A DNA stretch of 64,000 bases from the NCBI GenBank assembly GCA_029339505.1, contig JAQISU010000233.1, forward strand, positions 3,004,001 to 3,068,000. Reading direction: 5' to 3'. Origin of the DNA: Unio delphinus. Its lineage: Eukaryota; Mollusca; Bivalvia; Unionida; Unionidae. The notes beneath the pieces were generated by a model. That model was not told where the DNA came from. It saw only the letters and a program-made list of their open reading frames with translations, and ran no database searches. How positions within the stretch are numbered: the stretch's first letter is position 1; every line of letters begins with the position of its first letter. The position numbers were made by a program, and so were the translations under genes. Positions 48,231 through 58,985 of the stretch are shown here, in pieces.

Positions 48231-48430
48231 GTACTTGTTTATCCATACATAATTAGATTGTTACATTGTTGTTGAATACATATTTTTGTTTATGCACACT
48301 CCTGTAAATTCTTACACTGTACTGCTGATATGTTTATGCATTCTCATGCTGGTTGTTACACTTGTTGTTTACTGCATACTTTTGTTTATGCATTCCCATG
48401 TAGGTTGTTATTAAACATATAGTGTCACCC
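48231..48430. repeat. Continuation of the 53-bp minisatellite
   Basis: After the transposon the degenerate units resume (TTTATCCATACATAATTAGA, TTGTTACATTGTTGTTGA, ACTTTTGTTTATGCATTC). About 48420-48500 holds AACACCCTTTGTTATAACAT and GAGGCTCCCAAAA, a fragment like that at 51.85 kb. Confidence 0.8.
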
Positions 48431-48544
48431 TGCTATATAACACCCTTTGTTATAACATGAATTTAGATATATGATCAAGTCGAGGCTCCCAAAATTATAT
48501 ATACATGTTTCTCTTACACCAAAAAAAAAAAAAATTCTTCTTAA

Positions 48545-48900
48545 AACTACAATATAAAACTTATAAAATGTTTAATATTATTTTAGGGACAAGACTATGA
48601 ATTATACTATAAAATGTTTAATATTAATTTGGGGACGACTATGTATTCTACTACAAAATGTTTAGTACTATTTTGGGGAAAAGACTGTGTACAAATTTTA
48701 CAATAAAATGTTAAGTATTATTTTGGGGACAAGACTGTGTATGAATTCTACAATAAAATGTTAATTATTATTTTGGGGACAAGACTGTGTATGAATTCTA
48801 CTATAAAATGTTGAGTATTGTGGGGACAAGACTATATTCTACTATAAAACGTTAAGTATTATTTTGGGGACAAGACTATGAATTCTACTATAAAATGATC
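48545..48900. repeat. Minisatellite, about 55-60 bp unit, six copies
   Basis: Units share CTATAAAATGTTTAATATTA, TTTTGGGGACAAGACTATG and AATTCTA, with small insertions and deletions. Confidence 0.9.
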
Positions 48901-49214
48901 ATGATGTGGCTCCTGACAAATTTCATTTACATTTATTTTAGTCTATGCATACTCATGTACATTTTTACTCTTTGTTATTGACGACATACTTTTGTTTATA
49001 TATATATACCTCTGAAAAGGAGGGCATTTCAACACAGACAGAGACAGGTAGACAGAGGAGTGGAGTTGCTCAAAGCTTGCAACAGTGCTCAACCACCAAA
49101 TCAAACTCCATCTCTATTTATTATAAATATAAATAAATTCTAAGTTATTAGAGTGGTCTTTAATCGTAAGCTCAGACAGTGTAACGTTTGGTTACGTCTG
49201 CCACCGAATGTGTT

Positions 49215-49942
49215 TTTTCTTAACAATTTCAGTTTTGCTGATGATGTCAAGTCCTTCTATAGCAGGTTTAAGGAAATTATTAAAGATATGTGAACAATAC
49301 GCATTTGAGAATGATATAATGTATAATACAAAAAAATCAGTATGCATGGTCTTTCAGACAGCTTCTTTCAAGTTACCATCTCCTCCCCTTGTATATCTTA
49401 ACGGCAATGCTCTTATCTATGTCAACACTTATACGTATTTGGGTCATATTTTGAAATCCAATCGGTCAGATAATGAAGATATGATGAGACATTACCGATC
49501 TCTGTGTACTTAAACAAACATGCTTTTGCGTAAAATTCAAGAATTGTTCATTGCATATCAAAATTAGATTATTCAAATCTTATTGCTGCACCATGTATTG
49601 CGCTCCTCTGTGGACAAACTTTAGTGAATGTGCGAAAAGAAACTAGTTATTGGTCATAATAATAGTCTTCGTTTTCTATTAGGTCTTCCAAGGCGGAACA
49701 GTGCCTCCAACATCTTTGTAAATTATAATGTATTCAATTTTGATGAAATGATGAGAAAGTATGTATTCTCAATGTTGACAAGAATATCTAATAGTAAGAA
49801 CTGTATTTTGAAATCTCTTTGGAACTATGACATTCATGTAAATTCTCATATTATTAGTAGATGGAACAAATTACTCTTTAAATGCGTCATTTAATTTTTA
49901 TTATTAATAATGCATGACGCAGTTAATAGTTGTAGATGTTGC

Positions 49943-49976
<34 letters not shown>

Positions 49977-50130
49977 TGTATGTATGTATGTATGTATGTA
50001 TGTATGTATGTATGTACTTTTGTGTTTAAATTTTTTTATATTTTTTTTATTTTTTATAAAACTTTATTTTTTTAATTTAAAGGTATGGACTTTGTAGTCT
50101 GAAATAAAGAATTCTTATCTTATCTTATTA
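49215..50130 (+). mobile_element. Non-LTR retrotransposon 3' fragment
   Basis: Starts near the RT catalytic region (FNNFSFADDVK) in one frame. The next frame (49238-49513) has SIAGLRKLLKICEQYAFEND, then IMYNTKKSVCMVF and NTYTYLGHILKSNRSDNEDM, typical of the RT thumb. A later frame (49628-49894) has KLVIGHNNSLRFLLGLPRRN and a C-terminal SLWNYDIHVNSH part. Stops separate the frames. The 3' end is AATAAAGAATTCTTATCTTA with TCTTA repeats. A (TATG)n run at 49948-50016 lies in its 3' UTR. The clade is uncertain. Confidence 0.8.
49948..50016. repeat. (TATG)n microsatellite
   Basis: About 17 perfect tetranucleotide units within the LINE 3' region. Confidence 0.97.
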
Positions 50131-50215
50131 CTGATGAACCATGTATTATGCAAGTCTGAATAAAAGACAAGGTCCAGCTAGACAACTGGTGTGCATGAGA
50201 AACATCTGTCTGTAC

Positions 50216-50341
50216 CTGCAGATGCCCGAGTTGCCATTCAATGTCAGACACAAGAGTTGAAATGGCTTCAAACTCAATCACACCAATAGCATGCAAGTTA
50301 TCTACACAGCTATGACCAGTGGCAGGGTTAGTGCAACAAGC
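50216..50341 (-). CDS. Candidate dystrophin cassette exon (126 nt)
   Basis: Bounded by a strong acceptor (CTTGTTTCCTGTTCTGTAG) and a good donor (CTGCAG|GTACAG). The 42 codons are open, phase 0 to 0, and read ACCTNPATGHSCVDNLHAIG, then VIEFEAISTLVSDIEWQLGH LQ. Flanking exons 52895 and 42294 both meet here in phase 0 and align to human R20 without a gap if this exon is skipped, so inclusion would insert 42 residues at the human exon 51/52 junction. Its end (SDIEWQLGHLQ) lines up in register with the end of the preceding exon (NDIEQTIQKQK), hinting at an alternative B-helix. It could still be chance. Confidence 0.5.
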
Positions 50342-50559
50342 CTACAGAACAGGAAACAAGCATACCATTAGTATAGCATTAGTATACATCACTAGTGACT
50401 AATTTCAGTGCCTTCTCATGGCAATGTACCTTGTTTTAAGCTTTAAAAAAGTTTACATCCCAGGGAGACTTTGTCATATTAATTATTTTTCCTAAATCAA
50501 ATGTCATATAATGAGAGCTATCAAATTTACTGCATATATAAGCTTGTTAAGTTGACTCG

Positions 50560-50730
50560 AACTGCAAACAACAAAAATCCTGATCTTCTGTAGCATATTG
50601 TGCTGGTAATTCAGGGCCTATGCTGTTTTTATTATTATTATTATTCGATTTGAACTGCACAAACCCAGATATGCTAATACATTTTGAAAGTACAGATCTG
50701 GGTCTGTGTAGCTGGCAGTTGGACTTAAAA
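50560..50730. repeat. Diverged copy of the palindromic repeat
   Basis: GAACTGCACAAACCCAGATA then TACAGATCTGGGTCTGTGTA and GCTGGCAGTT form imperfect inverted ends related to the 43-kb units. An ATT triplet run lies between them. Confidence 0.6.
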
Positions 50731-52484
50731 CATTAAAATTTCAATGACATTATTATTTTGCCTTAATTGAAGGCGCATCTAAGAAAAACTGTAACAAGCA
50801 TTGAAGTAAATATTTTTCAGCCTTTTAAATAGTTGATCAAAAACACCAGATTATTGGTAAGCACAAGTGAATAGTGTAATTAACAATTACTTAGCTCACG
50901 TCTACTTGTACAATTCCTTCCTCGATTTTGAAACCATATCATGCAGAAAAACAATTCAAATTAAAGAGATCCTTTTTTGAAAAATGTACCCAGATCAAAT
51001 AGTTTGCTGAAATTTCAAAGAAAACATTACCTTTGAAGCACTGATTATTATCAAAATGTACTAAGCAAATGGAACAAAACAAATTAGTCTCAATCATGCA
51101 ATACAATTATTTGATGTTTTGTTCTCCAAAGCTGTACTTTGGAGGTGACTTCAATAACGCATGCTCCCTACATCAAAGAAAGCCGACTACAATCTTCAAT
51201 AACAACAAAGAACCTTTATTCAAAGGGAGTCAGTACAAAACTTAAATAAAAGCAATGGAATCTGATGGATTGTTTTGTTTTCAAACTTGTCTGCATTAAG
51301 CACATTTACTGCACAATGAAAGTTTTTGCAGGAAAAAGTTTATGCTTATGACTGCTACTGACCACAGCTTAAAATGCACACTTTTACCGACTTGGTATGT
51401 ACTGAAAAGTAAATGTGCTTCATTATTCATTATGTGATTGTGTGATTTTTTTTCCACTGATTACAGATCTATCTGACCTGTGACAAAATCACTGAATATT
51501 TTAAATCTGTGTGTATGCATATTTTCAATGGAATTACATGTATTATAGATTCAATGTATGTGATGAGATTCACAGGTGAGTACATGGTGTTGATACTCTA
51601 TTCATGCTATACATGTGATAAACAGTAAACACATATGTACCGATTTGTGGCTCTCTGAATAAAGTAAAATATCATATATGCCTTCTGTTTTCACTCTAGG
51701 TGTATCTCTCATTTAATATCCATCAATTTAAGATGGTAACTGCGCCAATGAAGCACATATTTAAAAGCCTACATCATATGCCTATCCCCCGCCCCCTCCA
51801 ATATTTTGGGGTACATGCATAATTTTCTTCAGTTGACTGACCTGGTTGCTTATAACATGATTCATTCTATAACACAGTAAGGTTCTATGGCTCCCAACTA
51901 CCATGTTATAGCGAGGTCACGATGTATTATTAGGACAAATATTAAAACGGTCAGTTTCCATCTTTTGAAAAACTCACATCCAGTATGCACTGTTCAGGTT
52001 TATTAAAGAAAGCTGCTGTGTGCACAGTATTTATTATAACATATGCCTGAATATAAAACAGAAGGCTGTAGCAGGTGACAATATTCAATATAGAATACAG
52101 GATTGATATACAGAACTTTTATTCCTTTTCACTCTACTTTATACATACTGTACAAAAACTTGTACTATACATATTCCAAGGTGCTTTAAGGCCTGTAGTT
52201 ACCTGCAGTAGGCACTCTTCATGTCCCTCAAGCCACTGTCCTTTTATGTTCATTGCCTTGACTTGGCAATCTGAAGAGCCTCTAACACATTATGTTCCAT
52301 TCTACTTCAAAAACTGATTTTGATTTTTTACGAACTAACAAGAAAACCTTCTCACACTGATCATGGCACATGGAATAGTTACAACTGAAACCAGTACAGC
52401 ATTCAAAATTGGGTTCCCCATCCTCCAGCGGTTATCTGATATTTCCCCATTCCACATTCTATTTGCTCAGCAATGCATGCCATG
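50731..52484. other. Intron sequence with a pogo-like fragment
   Basis: At about 51840-51935 GCTTATAACATGATTCATTC, TGGCTCCCAACTACCATGTT and ATAGCGAGGTCACGATG resemble a pogo/Tigger-like element end (from memory; inference). The rest is unique AT-rich DNA. Confidence 0.4.
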
Positions 52485-52575
52485 TGATAAGGTTGTGTGT
52501 AAAGTTTCAAGAAGAGAGTTTAGGAGGAGTAGCAATAGTGAACATGCGCTAATGGATGGATGATGGACAAACAAA
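52485..52575. repeat. Fragment of an interspersed repeat
   Basis: GTGTGTAAAGTTTCAAGAAG and TTTAGGAGGAGTAGCAATAG then ATGGATGGATGATGGAC recall a repeat I associate with mollusc genomes (AGTTTAGGAGGAGTTGCG type). The class is unknown. The plus ORF at 52363-52563 overlaps it and is not a recognised gene. Confidence 0.45.
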
Positions 52576-52894
52576 AAGCCATCTGATGAGTTCTTCTGAT
52601 CCAGAGCTGTCCCATGATCTCTTCTGTTCAGCAAAGCTAAAAAGAATCAAGCTAGTTGGCCCAATTAGTCATGTGTATGTTTGAAGAGTGAAACAAATCA
52701 ACATTCTGCACATAGTGTATATTAGCAGAGTTTGCATGCAAGACATTACAAAGCATAACATCTGAGCTAAGCAATGCTGTGAAAGACATGACAGCCACAA
52801 TGAAGCATACATTGGCAATTTTAACCAAAGTTGGACAACTTTAGCAAGACTAATTTTATCCAAAGCAAAGAGTTATCTTTCTTTCTTGACTGAC

Positions 52895-53058
52895 CTTCTG
52901 TTTTTGTATCGTCTGCTCAATATCATTGATGTCCCCAACAGTCACATGCTGTGTGCGAAGCATCTTCTCCAAGAGAGTCAGCCAGTCTCTCAGCTCTGCA
53001 ATGGACTTGTGAAAACCTGGCCATGGGGAAGGTGCAGACCTCTGGGCCTCCACTTTCA
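52895..53058 (-). CDS. DMD: Dystrophin exon equivalent to human exon 51 (hinge 3 to R20 A-helix)
   Basis: The acceptor TTATCTTCTAG precedes TGAAAGTGG and the donor is CAGAAG|GTCAGT. The length is 164 nt, phase 1 to 0, the same phases as human exon 51 (233 nt). It reads KVEAQRSAPSPWPG (short proline-containing hinge 3), then FHKSIAELRDWLTLLEKML, RTQHVTVGDINDIEQTIQK QK. The R20 A-helix is almost the human one: LTDWLSLLDQ, then VGDLEDINEMIIKQK. The difference of 69 nt falls in hinge 3. This is the best single exon for naming the gene dystrophin. Confidence 0.97.
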
Positions 53059-54754
53059 CTAGAAGATAACCAAATGCAATCTGCTTTATATTATCCTAAG
53101 AGCAACTATAATTATACACAATCAATGACTCTAATAATTTGATCTGACTGTTTGCTTTTGTTAATTTTCATTAATTCTTGTGTATGACTACTTGCATTTT
53201 TTTAATTTTGTTTAAAATATAACATTATTGCAATTTTAATGAAAACAGTAAAACACAAGTCTTGATAGCAAGAAGATGACGCAGCTGCACAGGTTTCAAT
53301 TATGTATTTCATCACTTTTTGTTGATTAACTAATTGAATAAACTTCATGTAATGTAGATGTGAAAATCCATTCAGGAGTAGAAATACTCAGGGACCAAGA
53401 TGACGGCCAGCAAGGTCAGAGCTCCAGTAACTCCATCCTTTTATTTTATCTTAATGAGTTTTAAACATAATGTGAATATTAATAGAGTAGCTTGTTCAGG
53501 CAATGGAGTTTCATCCACACTTGTTTTATACATTAATACATCTGACACAAAAAAAGGTCATTTTAATACCTGAATGCTTTGTTTACATATCATGCACAAG
53601 CGATTCAGGTACGAAACAGACTGACCCAATAAAATGCAAAATTATCTACAAACCTACTGTAAAAGAAGCACAAAATATCTGTTATGCCTTTTTCCTCTGC
53701 TGTGGTGTTGTACATTAACCCCGATCCTCCCAATGGCAGTGTAAATTTCCCTGCATACAGTGTTACACTAGTCTCAGATCAAGAAGCAAGGTAGTAAATT
53801 GTGACCTACATGACCAATGGACTCGTATCAAAAGGACTGTGCATACAACATGCACACAATATGACAAACTTGTCTCGTACCAATCAGAATTTTCATATTA
53901 CTGTAATAAATGTTCAACTAGATTGCTAACTCTCTACAACAATCCATTAGTGTTACACCAAACCACACTGCCTTTGGCAGTTTCAGAAAATAGTCAATGT
54001 TTCAAGCATAAAGGGTTACATTGTATAAAGGTCAATGCTAGATAATTTCTACCAAAACAATCAGGATTAAAAAATCTTGAACTGTTTCTTTATTGTAGTA
54101 ATTAAGACTTAGCATTCTATCTAAGAAGAAATTAGGCATTCTTAGTAGTATTACCAATCTTGGACGTTTTATTGAGTGAAATTCATTTATTTAATTATTC
54201 ATTGAAATTAGTGCTCTCAATACTTCAGATTAATTGGAAATAACAGCTGTTTGGAATTACTGTGAATTAATTCAAAGACATTTTGATATTTAATAGCCAT
54301 TATGGAATTGACATGAATTCATTTAAGAACATGTGAATTTACAGCTATTTCGGAAATGCTGTGAAATCATTTAAAGCCTTATTCAGATTATACGTGTGAT
54401 TCATTCCATACTATGAATATATTAATGATCATAATTCAGATTAGTTTTCAGATTACTTGATCGAACTATGTTGCACTTAAGGATTTCGTTCACCACAGTA
54501 CATGATACGTTTACTTCTTCACTTTGTATTTTAAGGAAATATATAATATTTTTCAATTATATAAAACTTGTATGTTTTGCTCATTATTGCTGCATATTTT
54601 AAGACCATTTTGTCACAACACAGTAAAACAGACAATACAGACCTAATCTTCTGGCCATTATAGATCATGGTTTATTTTGCTTGCTGGTGGACACAAGTAT
54701 ATATGGCAGTTAACAATTTTTGTTTTAGGAAACTTTTACCCCATTTTACAATAC
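53059..54754. other. Intron sequence
   Basis: Unique AT-rich DNA. Plus ORFs at 53503-53718 and 53839-54045 have no family resemblance. Confidence 0.45.
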
Positions 54755-54983
54755 CTTTAGTAAAGACCTCATGCACTGAAGAGTCTAAAGGGACTGGTTC
54801 AAGAGCTTCTGCCAGTTCCCTGATAATTTTCCAGTCTGAATTCAAAGCATCTATTCTTTGCTTTAGGTTCTCGTGGGAAGAACTCTCTTTATCTCCAACT
54901 GGATAACTCTGGGTCAACTGTGTAAATGTCTGATTCACTTGGTCCAAGTTTGCTTGATGGGCATCAACAGCACTCTGGGTGGT
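54755..54983 (-). CDS. DMD: Dystrophin exon equivalent to human exons 49+50 (R19)
   Basis: The acceptor TTATTGTAATTTTCAG precedes ACCACC and the donor is AAAG|GTATTG. The 229 nt run from phase 0 to 1. It reads TTQSAVDAHQANLDQVNQTF, then TQLTQSYPVGDKESSSHENL, KQRIDALNSDWKIIRELAEA and LEPVPLDSSVHEVFTK. The B-helix and the C-helix (with DALNSDWK like human EDLSSEWK) complete R19, and the last residues begin hinge 3. Human uses two exons here (102 and 109 nt, phases 0-0 and 0-1) with the same outer phases, so this looks like one fused exon. Confidence 0.93.
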
Positions 54984-56027
54984 CTGAAAATTACAATAAA
55001 CAACTAAACATCTCATAAAATAAGGAAGTTATATTACAAATTCCCATCAGAATATTTATAAAGTAGATGTTAGAAAGTACAACAATTTTAAATGTTATTA
55101 ATTTTACATACATGCATAGTAATGAAACCAGACCAATAAATCTTAATGATGCATCTCTGTTCTGCCATGTCAAAGCAATTAAATCTCTCCCTTGATAACT
55201 CCAGCACAACAGGGTAAAAAAACATGTACTGTAGCACACGTGAGGACACTAGTTACCTTTGAAACTTAAGGGATGGGCATTGATAGTGCGATTCAACAGA
55301 ACATAACCAAATGATCAGGCAGAGATGCATTTATTTCTGTATGGAGAACTGCTTTATATAAATATTTATCAATATTCATGTGCAATGTAACCTAATGTCA
55401 ACACTGCAAGAGACATTACATGCCCTCAAAACAATCAAAGATTTTGTTTTGAAAACTTCATAAATTGATTCTGGTTTAATCAAAGAACGTTTTGTATTTT
55501 ATTCTTCAAAAAATTCTTTCTTAGACTATTTGATATAAATCTGGAAAAAATGTTGCATGTAAATGTTGCATGTAAGTTGGTCAAAGTATGATGTGTTGCC
55601 AGAATTCTGCATGCGACTACTGTATCCAAAAAAAGCAGGATTTTGAAGTTTTCAGTAAATTTGCAATATCTGATAAATTTCATGTATGGTGACATAAAAT
55701 ACAATATCCCCTCACTATCGGACTGACACGCATTAGACTGTAAAGTCTTGATTTACGTTTTACCATTGTCTTACTTCACAAGCTGAATTATTCATAATGG
55801 CAAATTAAACTTGAGTCACTTGCAAGTTGAACAGCAGGATGAACACAAAAGCAAAACAACTCAAATATCTCAAACAGGAAGAATGACCAGTAAACAAAAT
55901 TATTTAAATCTGTACAAAAGTATGATTCCTTTTGCGGACAGCCATCTCAGTGCTTTTAAACTCTAAATCTACCATGTAAACATTGGGGCTACAGTACTTC
56001 CACTGTAGCTCATCACAAATGTTTTTG
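54984..56027. other. Intron sequence
   Basis: Unique AT-rich DNA. No element was identified before the SINE pair. Confidence 0.45.
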
Positions 56028-56262
56028 TTTTTTCTAGGGTTTAACGCCATTTTTCAGCGCACAATAAGCTATATATGGCGGCCAGCATTATTGGTGGAGG
56101 AAGAACCTGGGAAAACCCCCGGAAAGAACCACCGACCCACGAGAAGCTACTGGCAATCTTTCTCACATAACTATATTAGCCGAATCTTAGACTTGAACCC
56201 ACAAAGACAGAGGTGAGATGGCAGTGATCTGTAACGGACAGCGCTTTAGACCACTCGGCCAG
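56028..56262 (-). mobile_element. tRNA-derived SINE, family 2
   Basis: Minus-strand copy. On the plus strand it shows GGTTTAACGCCATTTTTCAG, ATGGCGGCCAGCATTATTGG, CCACGAGAAGCTACTGGCAA and the head GGACAGCGCTTTAGACCACT. It abuts a family 1 SINE without a gap. The 77-aa plus ORF here is a passenger. Confidence 0.88.
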
Positions 56263-56526
56263 TATGAGTATGATTTGGATTTTTATGTAGCTTTAACAAT
56301 TTCTCAGTCATACTGCTACGCCTGCAGTGTGGTAGTTTATAGTGATATCCAGCACTGGTGCGTCATCACACAGACCTGTAGCATGATGTCCCCCAGGATG
56401 ACCAGTCCTAACACTAACCTCTAAATGCTGACCTTTTGTAAGTTTTTGGTATGACTCAGCCAGGGTTTGAACATGCAACGTTCCACATCAAAGGCAAACT
56501 CTCAACCCACTTAGGCCACCGAAGCA
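56262..56526 (-). mobile_element. tRNA-derived SINE, family 1
   Basis: Minus-strand copy directly following the family 2 copy. Plus-strand words are TGTAGCTTTAACAATTTCTC, CAGTCCTAACACTAACCTCT and the head CCACTTAGGCCACCGAAGCA. It is diverged, with a deletion after AATGCTGA. Confidence 0.82.
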
Positions 56527-57740
56527 GTTGTTAAAGGAAATAAAAATGATATGCGTATGGATATAATAATTGGAGGGAGAGGGGTACAAAGTCAATAGCT
56601 ATAACATATTTACCCAGTCCTACGATGTAAGAACCAACCCTGATGGTAACGATGGGGGTAGGGGATAGATACCAACCTTCCCCCATCGTAACTGTCAAGG
56701 TAAATGTTTTACTGTGCATGACTATTCGACTCCATCATTATAACCATTTACAAATAGTCTTAATTTTATCTGCATGTACCCCTGTAGTCAGCCTAGCCTG
56801 TTAACTCAATAACCCCTGGAGATTTTTGTCATTTTCACCTGAAATGCAAGTAGGAAATACCTTTTGGGGACCACTTCTGAATACATTCCAATAAATCGGC
56901 TTGCAAGTGATCTTAGATTAGCCTGTGGCTTAATTGTGTTAGAAAGGTCTTTCATTGGCTATTTCGCTCCCACATGTGCTGAAGGGTAAAATTTATTTTC
57001 GGGGTTTTTTTTTTTTGCTTATCGAACCCATCATTTTTGCTTATCAAACTCATCATTTTTGTCTCCTGGTGACTTTTCACTCCAAATTCTCATCTTATCC
57101 CACGTTCTGTTGAGAAGGTTCTCAAGTTTGTGTGCAGTTTAGACTGATCTGCCTTTGATCTGCAGCCAAAAAGACTAAAATCCAACACACAACTGATTTC
57201 AACACAATTTCAACCACAAGCGAATTTTGGCTTTAAAAAATTGGTCTAAAAAAAGTTGGTGTTTGTCCCTCTTTTTTTTGTAATGCGACCAAAAAGTCCA
57301 GATTATTTGGTACTATTGTAGAGCTACATCTGTCTGTTTCTGTAATACCACCCACTTTATTGTATTTTAAATGACCTTGATGCTACAGAGCTTGGAAGTA
57401 GAGTACTAGCTCCCGACTCATAAAGAGATAATGAACACAAAAACAGGTTTTTAGAAATGTAGAAAATTGGTTACTCACATGTCTGAACGATAATGAATTG
57501 GTCAAATCATGCTAAAAATATCCGTGAAGGTACTAATGCTCTACTGGGTGAAAAGAATTTCTAAGAATTCAAGATAAGACCATTCCTTCCCTTTCACTGT
57601 TGATTGTTGAAACCATATCTGATATTTTCCAGCAATAAAAAGATTTTCAAATTAACTGTCGTGTTAGATATGTTTGATGTCAACTTGGAACCATTTCATT
57701 TAGGACCAGTAACAAGTCTTTTGGTGAAAACCAAATGTTG
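56527..57740. other. Intron sequence
   Basis: Contains a short palindrome of about 20-bp arms near 56610-56700 (ACCAACCCTGATGGTAACGA / ACCAACCTTCCCCCATCGTA are related words). No exon. Confidence 0.4.
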
Positions 57741-57982
57741 TTTGTTTTTATGGTTTAACGCCATTTTTCAACACAAGATAGGCTATACATGGCAGCCAGT
57801 ATTAATGGTGGAGGAAGAACCTGAAAAACCCCGAAAAGAACCACCGACCCATGAGAAACTACTGGCAAGCTTTCTCACATATCCACATTGGCCGAATCTG
57901 AGACTCGAACCCATGCAGACAGGTGAGATGGCAGTGATCCATAACGGACAGCGCTTTAGACCACTCAGCCACTCAGGGCCCC
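57741..57982 (-). mobile_element. tRNA-derived SINE, family 2, full length
   Basis: Well-preserved minus-strand copy with head GGGGCCCTGAGTGGCTGAGT near 57980, a box B-like GGGTTCGAGTCTCAG and tail GTGTTGAAAAATGGCGTTAA then ACCATAAAAAC. The 130-aa plus and 92-aa minus ORFs that overlap it are SINE translations. Confidence 0.9.
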
Positions 57983-58019
57983 TCCAAATGTTGTAATGAT
58001 CATCCATTCTGGGGAAACA

Positions 58020-58188
58020 CAGTAAAACCTGTATTGAAAGACCACTGCTATGTAAGACCACCTGTCTTGAGAGACCACATTCTCAATGCACAAATTTATT
58101 GATTAATATAGACTAGTTTATGCCAATTCAACCTGTTGTAATTTTGGAGGGGGGCAAAAAAGATGGTCTTTCAAGATAGGTTCTACTG
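58020..58188. mobile_element. MITE-like element, family CAGTAAAACCT
   Basis: The left end CAGTAAAACCTGTATTGAAA GACCAC and the right end TGGTCTTTCAAGATAGGTTC TACTG form inverted repeats of about 27 bp with few mismatches, 169 bp apart overall. It is the best-preserved of three copies (14175, 42566) and has no coding capacity. Confidence 0.85.
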
Positions 58189-58271
58189 TAGTGACAATTT
58201 GTAAGCCAGTTATTATAAAAGTCACAGACTGACATCATTTTTATGTTAGTGAATGCTTGGTTAGTTAAGTG

Positions 58272-58515
58272 TGTGTGATCAAGATTGTTAATGTAGCTTT
58301 AATAATTTTTCAGTCATATCGCTATGATGTCTACAGGAAGGCAGTTTACAGTATGTCTAGCACTGGGATATCATGTCACAGATATGTAGCATGATATTCC
58401 ACCCAGTCACATTATCTTGACACCAGACTGACTAGTTCTAACACTAACCTCTTAATGCTGAGTGCCTAGTGAGGCAGTTTTTAGTGCTATTTTTGTAAGT
58501 CTTTGGTATAACTGG
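58272..58515 (-). mobile_element. tRNA-derived SINE, family 1, 5'-truncated
   Basis: The body and 3' end are present (ATGTAGCTTTAATAATTTTT, GTCTAGCACTGGGATATCAT, TCTAACACTAACCTCTTAAT), but the tRNA-like head is missing, a typical 5' truncation. It follows the MITE and the family 2 SINE within 550 bp. Confidence 0.82.
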
Positions 58516-58776
58516 CATCATTTTCATGTAGTGAAAATCTCGTCATAATAATAATCCCTCATCTCAGACTTTAATATTCAGTTATCACACCCAACCTATT
58601 TTATAATTTGAATAACAACCTTGGCACCCTAAATATGCATAAATCCAATCAAATATAAAACCAGTCAAAAATGAAGTAGGATATAGTAAATGATTTCTAA
58701 AGCTTCTCTTCAGCTTTCAAAAGGTTTATTTCCACCCAAAACATCTGACATAATGTCCTCATATGTGTATAATTAC

Positions 58777-58965
58777 TTGTGGATCAACAATAATAGAGTC
58801 CAGTTCATCCAGAGAGGTTGCAGATTCTGTGTGCCGCTGTTTCTCTAGCAAGTTTTGTGTATCTTTCACCCAGGAGTGTAACTCTATTAGTGATGCCGAA
58901 AAGGAACGAAGCTTTTGAAGTCTCTCTTCAACATCATGCCTCCTCTTGGAGATATCGCCCACCAC
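58777..58965 (-). CDS. DMD: Dystrophin exon equivalent to human exon 48 (R19 A-helix)
   Basis: The acceptor TTTTCTTATACAG precedes GTGGTG and the donor is CCACAA|GTAATT. The 189 nt are phase 0 to 0; human exon 48 has 186 nt and the same phases. It reads VVGDISKRRHDVEERLQKLR, then SFSASLIELHSWVKDTQNLL, EKQRHTESATSLDELDSIIV DPQ. This is the C-helix end of the previous repeat and the R19 A-helix with its W, as in human. Joined to the next exon it gives DPQ-TTQSAVDAHQANLD, aligning with human AVQAKQPDVEE without a gap. It is the most 5' exon in the window. Confidence 0.92.
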
Positions 58966-58985
58966 CTGTATAAGAAAATAAACAA

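Noticed and set aside
57604..57996. 130-aa plus ORF
   Set aside because: Its second half is a minus-strand SINE family 2 copy, the same peptide phrases as in ORFs at 1731 and 55983. Passenger ORF.
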